Assembly: GCF_011764485.1 (NCBI RefSeq)
Contig: NZ_AP022848.1
Coordinates: 772,001 to 836,000, forward strand
Direction: 5' to 3'
Length of the DNA stretch: 64,000 nt
From: Bosea sp. ANAM02
GTDB taxonomy: Bacteria > Pseudomonadota > Alphaproteobacteria > Rhizobiales > Beijerinckiaceae
Position 1 is the first letter of the stretch; every line of letters begins with the position of its first letter. Position numbers and translations under genes: made by a program. This document shows, in pieces, positions 8,431 to 17,466 of the stretch. A model generated the notes under the pieces. The model ran no database searches. It was given only the letters and a program-made list of their open reading frames with translations, and was not told the origin of the DNA.

Positions 8431-8539
8431 GTCATGCTCGGGCTTGACCCGAGCATCTCAGGCCGGAAGGCCATTTCTCGACGTGGCCTTACCTGAAAGA
8501 GATTCTCGGGTCTGCGCTGCGCTTCGCCCGAGAATGACG
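8431..8539. repeat. Intergenic palindromic repeat, copy 1
   Basis: GTCATGCTCGGGCTTGACCC, with the complementary GAGCATCTC side, is followed about 40 bases later by a second palindrome ending CCCGAGAATGACG. The same composite recurs at 18086, 26796, 29551 and 35699, always between genes. Confidence 0.85.
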
Positions 8540-8546
8540 TTTCGGT

Positions 8547-9986
8547 TCAAGCCTTCTCGACATGCTCCTGTGCGATGAAGGCGATGCGGACCATGTTGGT
8601 CGCGCCCGGTGTTCCGAAGGGCACGCCGGCAACGACGATGATGCGGTCGCCGAGCTTGGCGTAATGCTCGCGCACCGCGAATTTGCAGGCGCGGAAGGCC
8701 ATGTCGTCGGCGTCGCTGGCATCCTTTGTGACGATGGCGTGCACGCCCCAGACCAGCGTCAGGCGCCGGGCGGTGGCGCGGTTGGGGGTGAGCGAGATCA
8801 CCGTCGCGTTCGGGCGTTCGCGGGCGATGCGGAAGGCGGTCGAGCCCGAGGACGTCCAGGCGCAGATCGCCTTGAGGTTCAGCGTCTCGGAAATCTCGTG
8901 GGCAGCCTTGGCGATGGCGTCGGCGCCGGTCGCCTCGGGCTCGTTGCGCTGCGATTCGAGGATCGAGCGATAGACCGCATCGCCCTCGACCTCCTCGGCG
9001 ATGCTGTTCATCATCGTCACCGCCTCGACCGGGTACTGGCCGGCGGCGCTTTCGGCCGAGAGCATGACGGCATCGGCACCTTCGAAGACGGCTGTCGCGA
9101 CGTCGGAGACCTCGGCGCGGGTCGGCACCGGGCTCGTGATCATGCTCTCCAGCATCTGGGTCGCGACCACGACCGGCTTGCCCTTGAGCCGGGCCATGCG
9201 GGTCAGGCGCTTCTGGGTGCCCGGCACCTTCTCCAGCGGCATCTCCACGCCGAGATCGCCGCGCGCGACCATGATCGCATCGGAAGCGTCGATGATCTCC
9301 TCCATGCGGGCGACGGCCTGCGGCTTCTCGATCTTGGCGAGCGCCAGAGCGCGGCCGCGCACGATCTTGCGCAATTCCGCCATGTCCTCGGGCCGCTGCA
9401 CGAAGGACAGTGCGATCCAGTCGACGCCGACCTCGGCCGCGACCTCGGCATCGGCGCGGTCCTTGTCGGTCATGGCAGAGACCGCGATGGTCGTGTCGGG
9501 CAGGCTCACGCCCTTGCGCGAGGACAGGCGGCCGCCGACGAGAACCTTGGTGAGCGCTTCCTTCGGTGAAGCCTTCTCGACGACGAGGCGCAGCTTGCCG
9601 TCGTCGAGGATGAGGTGGTGGCCGGGTTCGAGCGCGCTGAGGATTTCGGGATGGGGGAGGTGGACGCGCTTGACGTCGCCGGGGGCGGGGTCGGAATCGA
9701 GTGTAAATCGCGCGCCCTTTTCCAGCATCACGCCGCCGTCGCCGCCGAACTGGCCGACGCGCAGCTTAGGACCCTGCAGGTCGGCGAGGATACCGACCGG
9801 GCGACGGAACTTGCCCTCCAGCCCGCGCAGCATCGCGACCTTCTCGCTGAGCGTCTCGCGCTGGGTGTGGCTCATGTTGATGCGGAAGACGTCAACGCCG
9901 GCGGCGAAGAGCTTTGCGCACATCTCCTCGGTCGACGAGGCGGGGCCGAGGGTGGCGATGATCTTGATCCGGCGTTCGCGCTTCAT
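8547..9986 (-). CDS. pyk: Pyruvate kinase
   Basis: 479 aa, the usual length for the family. It catalyses phosphoenolpyruvate + ADP to pyruvate + ATP, the last step of glycolysis/Entner-Doudoroff. It starts MKRERRIKIIATLGPAS; the active-site barrel includes GILADLQGPKLRVG near residue 65, AKIEKPQAV (catalytic Lys) near 220 and MVARGDLGVEMPLEKVPGTQ near 237. The C-terminal allosteric domain follows (SGSTAFRIARERPNATVIS). It appears to be transcribed alone. Confidence 0.97.
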   Translation of the reverse strand: MKRERRIKIIATLGPASSTEEMCAKLFAAGVDVFRINMSHTQRETLSEKVAMLRGLEGKFRRPVGILADLQGPKLRVGQFGGDGGVMLEKGARFTLDSDPAPGDVKRVHLPHPEILSALEPGHHLILDDGKLRLVVEKASPKEALTKVLVGGRLSSRKGVSLPDTTIAVSAMTDKDRADAEVAAEVGVDWIALSFVQRPEDMAELRKIVRGRALALAKIEKPQAVARMEEIIDASDAIMVARGDLGVEMPLEKVPGTQKRLTRMARLKGKPVVVATQMLESMITSPVPTRAEVSDVATAVFEGADAVMLSAESAAGQYPVEAVTMMNSIAEEVEGDAVYRSILESQRNEPEATGADAIAKAAHEISETLNLKAICAWTSSGSTAFRIARERPNATVISLTPNRATARRLTLVWGVHAIVTKDASDADDMAFRACKFAVREHYAKLGDRIIVVAGVPFGTPGATNMVRIAFIAQEHVEKA

Positions 9987-10159
9987 TGCTCTTCCCCTGC
10001 GACCGATGAGCCCCTATGGCCTCGGCCGCACCCTTTCGTTCGTTCTGGAGCGCGGTCAGCCCGTTGCCGGGGCCTCGCTTCCGGTTCCTGTCCGCAGGGC
10101 CGGCTGACCTTGCGTCGGTCGTCTACCTTATGCCGAGACTTTCGCCCGGCGTAAGCCGG

Positions 10160-10603
10160 TCAGGGTCGCGGAGCGCCGCCGGTATCGGTGAGCTGGATCG
10201 TCCAGCTCTTCTGTTCGCCGGTATCGACCTCGAAGAAGCCGGCGCGGTCATAGCCGCGGGCCAGGCAATCCTCGATGCCCCGGATCGTGAATTCCTTGTT
10301 GCGCACGCACATGACCGATTTGCCGGTCCATTCGCCGCCCTTGTCGTAATCGACGGCGTGGACGTAATAGAAGCGCGCCGCCAGCGTGCCGCGCAGCAGC
10401 GTTTCGCAGCCGCGCGGGCTGATGTTCCACCAGCCCTCGGTGATCCAGCCCTGCGCGTCACGATAGCCGATCGAGACGCCGATGCGGCTCGAAGTGGTGT
10501 TGCACATGCGCAGGTCCGCCCTGGCCGGCGCCACGCTCGCGAGGAAGGCGGCGGCGCAGAAGGCGAGGGGGGGGACCGTTCGAGGAAAGCCCGGCATTCT
10601 CAC
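10160..10603 (-). CDS. DUF1036 secreted protein
   Basis: A signal peptide (cleavage likely after APARA, residue 30) precedes a DUF1036 domain starting DLRMCNTTSSRIGVSIGYRD, with conserved Trp and Cys residues (WWNISPRGCETLLRG, VMCVRNKEF, IEDCLARGYDR). The family is widespread in Rhizobiales and its role is unknown. The GTG start overlaps the stop of the glycerate kinase gene as GTGA, so it is co-translated with it; an ATG two codons later is an alternative start. Confidence 0.85.
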   Translation of the reverse strand: MRMPGFPRTVPPLAFCAAAFLASVAPARADLRMCNTTSSRIGVSIGYRDAQGWITEGWWNISPRGCETLLRGTLAARFYYVHAVDYDKGGEWTGKSVMCVRNKEFTIRGIEDCLARGYDRAGFFEVDTGEQKSWTIQLTDTGGAPRP

Positions 10604-11904
10604 GGTTCGATCAGGATCACGCGGCAGTCGTTGACATTGGTCAGTGTCGGTCCCGGCTGCAGCAAATCGCCGAGCGCTTCGAAGAAGCCGGTCGAATCGT
10701 TGTCGGCGAGGGATCGGGCGGGATCAAGGCCGATCTCGGCGGCGCGAGCCAAAGTCTGGGGATCGACCAGAGCGCCGGCAGGGTCCGTCGCCTCGCCGCC
10801 GCCGCCATCGGTACCGTCGGTGTCGCCGGACAGCGCCACGATGCCGGGCTCGCCTGCGAGCGCGATCGCCAGCGCCAGCGCATATTCCTGATTGGGGCCG
10901 CCGCGGCCGGAGCCGCGCAGGGTCACGGTGAGCTCGCCGCCTGACAGGATCGCGGCGCGCCTGCCCTCGCGCTTCAGGCACCGGGCGAGCTCGGCATGGG
11001 CGGCTGCGACGTCGCGCGCCTCGCCTTCGAGATCGGCGCCGAGATCATGCACGGCATAGCCTGCGGCTTCAGCCGTCGCGCGTGCCGCAGCCAAGGCATC
11101 GGCCGGGCGGGCGATGATGCGATAGTCGCTGTTGGCGAAGGCCGGGTGACCGGGTTTCGGTGTCTCGTTGCCGGGATCGTCCAGGAGGGCGCGAGCGGCC
11201 GCAGGCAGGTCGAGTCCGTAGCGGGCGACGATGGCGCGTGCCTCGGCCGTCGTGCTGGGATCGGCGACGGTCGGGCCCGAGGCGATCGCGGCCGGCTCGT
11301 CGCCGGGCACGTCGGAGATCGCGAGCGTCAGCAGTAGTGCGGGAGCGGCGGCGAGCGCGAGCCTGCCGCCCTTGATCCGCGAGAGCCGCTTGCGGACGGT
11401 GTTCATCTCGCCGATCGGTGCGCCGGAGCGCAGAAGCGCCTTGTTGACCGCCTGCTTCTCGGCCAGCGCGAGCATGCCTGCCGGCGCGACCCAGTTGGCC
11501 GAGCCGCCGCCAGAGAGCAGGACGAGCACGAGGTCGTCTTCGGTCGCGGAGGCAGCGAGCGCGAGTGCTCGCCCGGCACTGTCGATGCTGCCCTGGTCGG
11601 GGACCGGGTGGCCGGCCGCGACCATCGGGATATGCCGGGTCGGCGCGGTATAGCCGTGGCGGGCGACCGCATGGCCGAGAAGCCGTTCGGGCGGAAAGCC
11701 CTGGTCGAGATAGTGGGCTTCGGCCAGCGCCGCCATGCTGCCGGCGGCCTTGCCGGCGGCGAGCAGGATCAGGCGCCCATGAGGCGGGGCGGAGGGCAGA
11801 TGCTGTGGCAGGCAGCCCGCGGGATGGGCGCGGGCGACGGCGGCGTCGAAAATCGCGCGGGCGTTCGTGCGCATCGTTGCGATGGCGGTGGTGGATTGCG
11901 ACAC
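10600..11904 (-). CDS. Glycerate 2-kinase (type II, MOFRL family)
   Basis: 434 aa, matching the GckA/TtuD family that phosphorylates D-glycerate to 2-phosphoglycerate in tartrate, glyoxylate and serine-cycle metabolism; the family was formerly called hydroxypyruvate reductase. N-terminal DUF4147 domain: GRLILLAAGKAAGSMAAL near residue 48 and VLVLLSGGGSANWVAP near 125. C-terminal MOFRL domain with ALSGDTDGTDGGGGEATDP near 355. It is first in a two-gene unit with the DUF1036 gene. Confidence 0.92.
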   Translation of the reverse strand: MSQSTTAIATMRTNARAIFDAAVARAHPAGCLPQHLPSAPPHGRLILLAAGKAAGSMAALAEAHYLDQGFPPERLLGHAVARHGYTAPTRHIPMVAAGHPVPDQGSIDSAGRALALAASATEDDLVLVLLSGGGSANWVAPAGMLALAEKQAVNKALLRSGAPIGEMNTVRKRLSRIKGGRLALAAAPALLLTLAISDVPGDEPAAIASGPTVADPSTTAEARAIVARYGLDLPAAARALLDDPGNETPKPGHPAFANSDYRIIARPADALAAARATAEAAGYAVHDLGADLEGEARDVAAAHAELARCLKREGRRAAILSGGELTVTLRGSGRGGPNQEYALALAIALAGEPGIVALSGDTDGTDGGGGEATDPAGALVDPQTLARAAEIGLDPARSLADNDSTGFFEALGDLLQPGPTLTNVNDCRVILIEP

Positions 11905-12166
11905 GCCGCGCGGCTCCCTTGGTCTCGGCCGCTTCGCGGCTCGCTCCTTGTCATCATTGTAGGGTGGCTTGAACGCGGCGTCATCTGGCGTCTGGTGATA
12001 TAGTCATACTTTTTCGGAGGATTGCGCGAGCCACGCGGGCCGATTTCCCGCCGTGCGACGTCAGGACTGTTGATGGGCTGCAGAGCCCGCGCCAGTTCGG
12101 TCTTGACGGACGCCCCTCATCCGGGCGAACGCTGCCGGCCAATTTCGTACCCGAGAAGGTTATCAG

Positions 12167-12409
12167 ATGGACGATCCGGTTCAGGGCGACCAGCTCAAGA
12201 GCATCGTCGAGCGCATCGAGCGGCTCGAGGAAGAGAAGAAGACGATCGCCGACGACATCAAGGAGGTCTATGCCGAGGCCAAGGGCAACGGCTATGACGT
12301 CAAGGTGCTGCGCAAGGTCGTGGCCCTGCGCAAGCGCGATCTCGACGAGCGCAAGGAAGAGGAAGCGATCCTCGATCTGTATCTCCAGGCGGTGGGCGAG
12401 ACGGCATAG
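12167..12409 (+). CDS. gapR: GapR-like nucleoid protein (DUF2312)
   Basis: An 80-aa protein covering the whole DUF2312/GapR family: [38 protein letters not shown] and [20 protein letters not shown]. In Caulobacter, GapR forms tetramers that clamp overtwisted DNA ahead of replication and transcription forks and stimulates topoisomerases. The high identity of the coiled coil and of the AEAKGNGYD loop supports the same role here. It is a single gene with a strong terminator. Confidence 0.93.
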   Translation: MDDPVQGDQLKSIVERIERLEEEKKTIADDIKEVYAEAKGNGYDVKVLRKVVALRKRDLDERKEEEAILDLYLQAVGETA

Positions 12410-12436
12410 GCCCCAAAGCCTCGGACAGATAGATGG

Positions 12437-12468
12437 CGGGGCGGTTCCGGTCGGAACCGCCCCGTTTT
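12437..12468 (+). terminator. Rho-independent terminator of gapR
   Basis: A perfect 12-bp stem, CGGGGCGGTTCC with GGAACCGCCCCG, a 4-base loop, then TTTT. Confidence 0.9.
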
Positions 12469-12502
12469 CATCGTGGTCGCGTTCAGTGGGGCATGACGCG
12501 CC

Positions 12503-14416
12503 CTATGGCGGCGCCTGCTCCGGCGCTCCCGCCGCAGGAGCAGCGGCAGCGGTAGCGGCCTCGCCGCGTCGCGGCCATTGCAGGGCGATCACCCCCAGGG
12601 CCAGGGCAAGGCCGAGCAGGTCGGTCAGGGCCCCCGGCTTGATCAGGCTGAACGCCGCCGCCACGAGCATGGCCCGTTCGATCATCGTTGCGCGGGCGAC
12701 CAGGAAGCCGTGCAGCCCGGCGGCCAGCAGCAGCGCGCCACTGGTCGCCGAGACGGCGGTCAAGACGATCTTCGGCCAGTCGCCGATCATCAGCAGCGCC
12801 GGCTCATAGGCGAACATGAACGGCACGATGAAGCCGGCGGCGCCAATCTTGACCGAGGCCCACCCGGTTTCCCACAGATCGGATTTCGCGATGCCCGACG
12901 CGGCATAGACCGCCAGGGCCACCGGCGGCGTGATCGCCGAGAGGATGGCGAAGTAGAGCGCGAAGAGATGCGCCGCCGGGGGCACCACGCCGAGCTTGAC
13001 CAGCGCCGGCACCAGCAGCGCCGTCATGATGATGTAGGCGGGTGTCGTCGGCATGCCCATGCCGAGCAGGATGCCGGCGCACATCGTCAGCAGCAGCGCG
13101 AGGAACAGCGCCTGGTCGGCGAGGTTGACCACGAGCTGGGTGAAGACGATGCCGGCACCGGTCAGCGAGATCGCGCCGATGACGATGCCGGCGCAGGCGC
13201 AGGCCAGGGCCACGGCGATCGTTCCCCTCGCGCCGTCGATCAAGGCGCCGACGAGATTGGCGAGGGTGACATTGGCGCGGGAACTCGCCCGCAGCGCCGC
13301 CACGGGGAAGCAGGCCGCGGTCCCCGCCAGGGCCGCCAGCGGCGCGCTGTAGCCGCTATAGATGACGAGCAGGATGACGAGGACGGGGATGAACAGATGT
13401 CCCTGTTCGCGCAGAACCGTCCCAAGACGCGGCAGCTCGGAGCGCGGAAGCCCGGCCAGGCCGAGGCGGCGCGCCTCGAAATGCACCGCGCCGAAACAGG
13501 CGATGTAGAACAGCAGGGCCGGCAGCAGCGCCCAGACCGTCACCTGCGCGTAGGAGACGCCGAGGAACTCGGCCATCACGAAGGCGGCGGCGCCCATGAT
13601 CGGTGGCATGATCTGCCCGCCGGTCGAGGCGACCGATTCGACGCCGCCGGCGAAGGCCGGTCGGAAGCCGGTCCGTTTCATCAGCGGAATGGTCATCGTG
13701 CCGGTCACCATCACGTTGGCGACCGCGCTGCCCGAGATCGTTCCGAACAGGCTGGAGGAGATGACCGCCACCTTGCCGGGACCTCCGGCGCTGCCGCCGG
13801 CCACGCTGGTCGCGAAATCCATAAACAGCCGGCCCGAGCCGGTGCGTTCGACGAAGGCGCCGAACAGCACGAAGATCATGACATAGCCGGCCGAGACCGA
13901 GAGCGGGATGCCGAAGATGCCTTCGGTCGTCATGAAGAGCTGATCGAGCAGGCGCATCGGCTCGACGCGCGCGACGAAGATCGCGTAGACCAGCGCCACC
14001 GCCGCCGTGATCGGCAGGGCGAGCCCGATGACGCGACGCGTCGCTTCCAGCACGACGACGATCAGGAGGCAGCCGAAGACGATATCCGGCGTCGTCAGGT
14101 CGTCGACATAATAGATGCGGTTGACGAGATAATCGTAGTTCAGGAACAGGTAGAGGATCGGCGCCGCGCCGAGGATCGCCCAGGCATAATCCAGCCAGCC
14201 GGGCTGCGCCCCTTCGCCTTTGGCGCCGCAGAAGATCAGGAATGTCAGCGCCAGCGCGAACAGGAGGTGCGTGCCGCGGAACAGCACGGCCTCCGGCGGA
14301 CCCGCCAGAATGACCCATATGTGATAGACCGACATGGCGATCGCGAGCAGCGCGATCAGCCAGCCGCCGATAGACATCGATTTCAGCCGCTCCAAGCGGG
14401 CCTCCCGTTTCTGCAT
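12503..14416 (-). CDS. TRAP transporter fused permease (4TM/12TM)
   Basis: 637 aa and highly hydrophobic. It is the fused small (DctQ-like) and large (DctM-like) membrane subunit of the TAXI class of TRAP transporters, which take up organic acids with a Na+ or H+ gradient. DctM signatures include GSAVANVMVTGTMTIPLMKR and GILLGMGMPTTPAYIIMTAL. It lies downstream of its binding-protein gene; a strong hairpin sits between them. The C-terminus is Ala/Pro-rich. The substrate is not predictable. Confidence 0.93.
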   Translation of the reverse strand: MQKREARLERLKSMSIGGWLIALLAIAMSVYHIWVILAGPPEAVLFRGTHLLFALALTFLIFCGAKGEGAQPGWLDYAWAILGAAPILYLFLNYDYLVNRIYYVDDLTTPDIVFGCLLIVVVLEATRRVIGLALPITAAVALVYAIFVARVEPMRLLDQLFMTTEGIFGIPLSVSAGYVMIFVLFGAFVERTGSGRLFMDFATSVAGGSAGGPGKVAVISSSLFGTISGSAVANVMVTGTMTIPLMKRTGFRPAFAGGVESVASTGGQIMPPIMGAAAFVMAEFLGVSYAQVTVWALLPALLFYIACFGAVHFEARRLGLAGLPRSELPRLGTVLREQGHLFIPVLVILLVIYSGYSAPLAALAGTAACFPVAALRASSRANVTLANLVGALIDGARGTIAVALACACAGIVIGAISLTGAGIVFTQLVVNLADQALFLALLLTMCAGILLGMGMPTTPAYIIMTALLVPALVKLGVVPPAAHLFALYFAILSAITPPVALAVYAASGIAKSDLWETGWASVKIGAAGFIVPFMFAYEPALLMIGDWPKIVLTAVSATSGALLLAAGLHGFLVARATMIERAMLVAAAFSLIKPGALTDLLGLALALGVIALQWPRRGEAATAAAAPAAGAPEQAPP

Positions 14417-14423
14417 CCAGCCT

Positions 14424-14451
14424 GGGCACGCCGGATCGCTCCGGCGTGCCC
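14424..14451 (-). promoter_or_regulatory. Intercistronic hairpin between binding protein and permease
   Basis: GGGCACGCCGGA and TCCGGCGTGCCC form a perfect 12-bp stem with loop TCGC, 7 bases upstream of the permease start. No T run follows. Such stem-loops after a binding-protein gene often protect its mRNA or reduce downstream expression. Confidence 0.6.
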
Positions 14452-14510
14452 TATCAAAGACCAGGGGCGGATTCGCCGATCAGGTTGCCCCGACCCGATC
14501 GGATCCGGCT

Positions 14511-15461
14511 CTAGCGACTGGCGACGGTGAGGCCCTTTTCCTTGTAGAACCGAGCGGCGCCGGGGTGGAACGGCACCCCGATATCCTCGGCCATGATCTG
14601 CGGCGTCAGGCCGGCCACCGCCTTGCTGGTGGCGGTCAGGGCCGGGACATTGTCCGCGATCGCCTTGGTCATGGCGTAGACCTGATCGGCGGGCAGCTTG
14701 CAGGAAGCGACGATATGGGTGGCGTAGCCGATCACCTTCACGTCCTTGTCCTGCTTGGGATAGGTGCCCTTCGGAACGGTGACCAGCGTATAGCCGGGAT
14801 TGAGCTTCTTCATCCCGGCCAGGTCGGCGGAAAGATCGAGCAGCCGGACATCCCGCGCCGAAGCGAGGTCCATGACGGCGCCCGAGGGAATCGCCGTGCC
14901 GAGCGAGAAGGCCTGGGCCTGCCCGTCCTGCATCTGCTGCACCGAGTCGGTGTAGGAGACGAAGGAAACCTTGACGTCGTTGTAGCTGAGGCCGTGGACC
15001 TTCAGCAGCTGGCCGGTGATCAGCTCGCCGGTATTGCCGCGCGGCTGCGTGGTGATCGACTTGCCCTTGAGGTCCTTGGCCGACTTGATGTCGGAATCCA
15101 TCGGCACCAGCATCTGGAAATATTGCGGGTAGAGCGAGGCGACGTTGCAGATATCCGCCTGCTTCTTCGGGAACGGCGCGTTGCCCTCGAGCCCGTCGAC
15201 CGTCGAGATCGAGTTGCCGAAGCCGATCTCGGCCTTGCCGGCGTCGATGGCGCGGACATTGGCGATGCCCGCTCCCGGCAGCGACTGGATCTTCGCTCCG
15301 GGTATCGCCTTCTCCCAGAGGTCCTTGAGCTGCCCGCCGAGCGGAACCCAGACACCGCCCTGGGGGCCGGTCATCAGGCGCAGTTCCTGTGCCCCGGCGG
15401 CCGCCGGCAGCAGCAGCGCCCCGGCGAACAGGGCATAGCGCAACGTGTTCGTGGTCATCAT
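14511..15461 (-). CDS. TAXI-family TRAP solute-binding protein
   Basis: 316 aa with a signal peptide cleaved after about residue 24 (LLPAAAGA). The mature protein starts QELRLMTGPQGGVW, followed by the family segments SLPGAGIANVRAIDAGKAEI and SITTQPRGNTGELITGQLL. It captures substrate in the periplasm and delivers it to the fused permease encoded next. The start is set at the first of two adjacent ATGs, with GGAGGAG upstream; a longer frame to 15521 lacks a ribosome site. Confidence 0.92.
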   Translation of the reverse strand: MMTTNTLRYALFAGALLLPAAAGAQELRLMTGPQGGVWVPLGGQLKDLWEKAIPGAKIQSLPGAGIANVRAIDAGKAEIGFGNSISTVDGLEGNAPFPKKQADICNVASLYPQYFQMLVPMDSDIKSAKDLKGKSITTQPRGNTGELITGQLLKVHGLSYNDVKVSFVSYTDSVQQMQDGQAQAFSLGTAIPSGAVMDLASARDVRLLDLSADLAGMKKLNPGYTLVTVPKGTYPKQDKDVKVIGYATHIVASCKLPADQVYAMTKAIADNVPALTATSKAVAGLTPQIMAEDIGVPFHPGAARFYKEKGLTVASR

Positions 15462-15678
15462 CAGGCTCGTCTCCTCCGGATTGGGGACGGCGCCGTGTCG
15501 TTGGTTGCACGGCGCTCGCAAAAGCAGCCCGAGGCTCGTAGACGCCTCGCGGCCAGACGTGCCTAAGCTATCGGCGAAACCTTTCGTGGCAAGACGATAG
15601 TTTGCGCAATCTTCAAATCGGGCGATGGAGATGCCGGAGAGCTTGCAGGCGTCGGCCTTGCGGCCGGCGCCTCAGTGG

Positions 15679-16284
15679 TTACGCGACGAGGGCGAGTTCG
15701 GCATTGGCGTTGCGGATCGCCTCTTCGCGCGCCTCCGGTCCATAGCCCAGCTTCTCGGCGCGGATGAAGGCGACGTCGGTGATCCCCGCGAAGCCGAGCA
15801 TGGTGCGCAGATGCGGCTCCTGCGAGTCCATGGCCTGGGCCGGGCCGCTGCTGTAGAGGCCGCCGCGGCTCTCGACGATGATGGCGCGCTTGCCCTTGAG
15901 CAGGCCTTCGGGACCGGCCTCGCTGTAACGGAAGGTGACGCCGGCGCGGAGCACGTAGTCGAACCAGCTCTTCAGCGTCGAGGGGATGCCGAAATTGTAC
16001 ATGGGAGCGCCGATGACGATGGTGTCGGCCGCCTTCAGCTCCTCGACCAGGGCGTTGGAGAGGATGAGCGCCTCGCGCTGGGCCGGGGTCTCGGTGACGC
16101 CGGCGCGGACCGCCGCCGTTGTCTCGGCATTGAGATGCGGAACGGGAGCGGCGTCGAGATCGCGCTCGACGACGTTGAGACCGGGATTCTGCGAGCGCAG
16201 CCGCTCGACGGTGCTCTGGACGAGGAGCTTCGAGACCGAATCGGGGCCGGAGGCGCTGCTGTTGAGGACGAGGACGGAGGCCAT
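15679..16284 (-). CDS. azoR: FMN-dependent NADH-azoreductase
   Basis: 201 aa, the family length. Flavodoxin-like fold beginning MASVLVLNSSASGPDSVSKL, with the FMN/substrate segment GAPMYNFGIPSTLKSWFDYV and RAGVTFRYSEAGPEGL. AzoR homodimers reduce quinones and azo compounds with two electrons, protecting from electrophiles. It is divergent from a LysR-type regulator across 111 bases containing a dyad, so it is the likely target of that regulator. The same strand stays open far upstream, but that is antisense to the regulator. Confidence 0.93.
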   Translation of the reverse strand: MASVLVLNSSASGPDSVSKLLVQSTVERLRSQNPGLNVVERDLDAAPVPHLNAETTAAVRAGVTETPAQREALILSNALVEELKAADTIVIGAPMYNFGIPSTLKSWFDYVLRAGVTFRYSEAGPEGLLKGKRAIIVESRGGLYSSGPAQAMDSQEPHLRTMLGFAGITDVAFIRAEKLGYGPEAREEAIRNANAELALVA

Positions 16285-16331
16285 GACGATGGTTCCTATG
16301 ACGGAATGATTTCGATGACCGGCAAGGTAGT

Positions 16332-16354
16332 GGTTCACGAATGGCACTAGAACC
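16332..16354. promoter_or_regulatory. LysR-type operator candidate
   Basis: A GGTTC-N13-GAACC dyad in the intergenic space between azoR and the divergent lysR-type gene, 41 bases before the regulator start. Confidence 0.55.
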
Positions 16355-16395
16355 GCCATAATCGGAACCAGACTGTTGCTGCAGGAGGAACGCCG

Positions 16396-17388
16396 ATGGC
16401 GGAGCTCGACGATATCCGAAGCTTCATCGCCGTGGTCGAGGCGGGCGGTTTCGGCCGGGCGGCGCAGACGCTGGGCCTGGCGAAATCGATCGTCAGCCGG
16501 CGCGTGAGCCGCCTGGAGGAGGAGCTCGGCACGCGCCTGCTCAGCCGCACGACGCGCGGCGTCGCGGCGACCGAGGCCGGGCTCGAGTTCAAGGCGCGCA
16601 GCGAGCGCATCCTGGCCGAGCTGGAGGAGGCGCGCGAGGCGGTGGCACAGCGCGCCGGCGGCGTCGCCGGGCGCCTGCGACTGGCCATGCCGATGACCTT
16701 CGGCAACCGGCATGTCGCGCCAGTGCTCGGCGAGTTGGCGCAGATGTATCCGCGGCTCGAAATCGACGTGCAGGCGAGCGATCGCTATGTCGACCTGATC
16801 GGCGAGCGCTTCGATGCCGCGATCCGCATCGGCTCGCTCAAGGATTCCAGCCTGATCGCCCGCAAGATCGCGCCGGTCCATGCCACGGTCGTCGGCAGCC
16901 CGGCCTATTTCGCGCGGCGCGGGCGCCCGGAGATCCCCGCCGACCTCAACGACCATGACTGCCTGCTCTATAGCGGCACCAACGATCAGGACTGGGTGTT
17001 CCGCGCCGGCAAGCGTTGGATCACGGTCCGGCCGCCGGGCCGGATGCAGTCCGACAGCGGCGACACGCTGCTGTCCTGGGCGGTGGCGGGTCTCGGACTG
17101 GCCGTGCTGCCGACCTTCATCGCCTCTGATGCGATCCGCTCCGGCGCCGTCGAGCCGATTCTGCTGGATCATCCGATGCCGACGCGGGCGCTTTATGTCG
17201 TGCGTCCGCCCGGCGCCTATGTTCCCGGCAAGGTCCGGGTGCTCATCGATCTCCTGGTCGAGCGCTTCGGCGGCACCCCTTATTGGGACCCCTGCCAGAT
17301 GGCCGCTCATGAACGCGGCCTCCGGCTCGACGAGCCGTTGAGCGAACAGCTCACGCCCGCTGCGAGCCCCGCGCATCAAGCGGCGTGA
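16396..17388 (+). CDS. LysR-family transcriptional regulator
   Basis: 330 aa. The winged HTH lies in residues 1-60 (ELDDIRSFIAVVEAGGFGRA, LGLAKSIVSRRVSRLEEEL). The effector-binding domain of the LTTR type follows (GRLRLAMPMTFGNRHVAP, GERFDAAIRIGSLKDSSL). GGAGGAAC precedes the ATG. The divergent placement beside azoR implies control of azoreductase, probably by quinones or electrophiles, as for other azoR-linked LTTRs. The C-terminal 25 residues are a weakly conserved tail. Confidence 0.93.
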   Translation: MAELDDIRSFIAVVEAGGFGRAAQTLGLAKSIVSRRVSRLEEELGTRLLSRTTRGVAATEAGLEFKARSERILAELEEAREAVAQRAGGVAGRLRLAMPMTFGNRHVAPVLGELAQMYPRLEIDVQASDRYVDLIGERFDAAIRIGSLKDSSLIARKIAPVHATVVGSPAYFARRGRPEIPADLNDHDCLLYSGTNDQDWVFRAGKRWITVRPPGRMQSDSGDTLLSWAVAGLGLAVLPTFIASDAIRSGAVEPILLDHPMPTRALYVVRPPGAYVPGKVRVLIDLLVERFGGTPYWDPCQMAAHERGLRLDEPLSEQLTPAASPAHQAA

Positions 17389-17466
17389 TCCTGCGCATCA
17401 CGCGAATTCGCGTGGCTTTGCCGCAGGCGTCCGGCACTCTCGCCTGGTGTCGAAACGGAGGTCGCG

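Noticed and set aside
15679-17379. 566-codon minus frame fusing azoR with upstream sequence
   Set aside because: The upstream 365 codons are antisense to the LysR-type gene; azoR begins at MASVLVLNSS.
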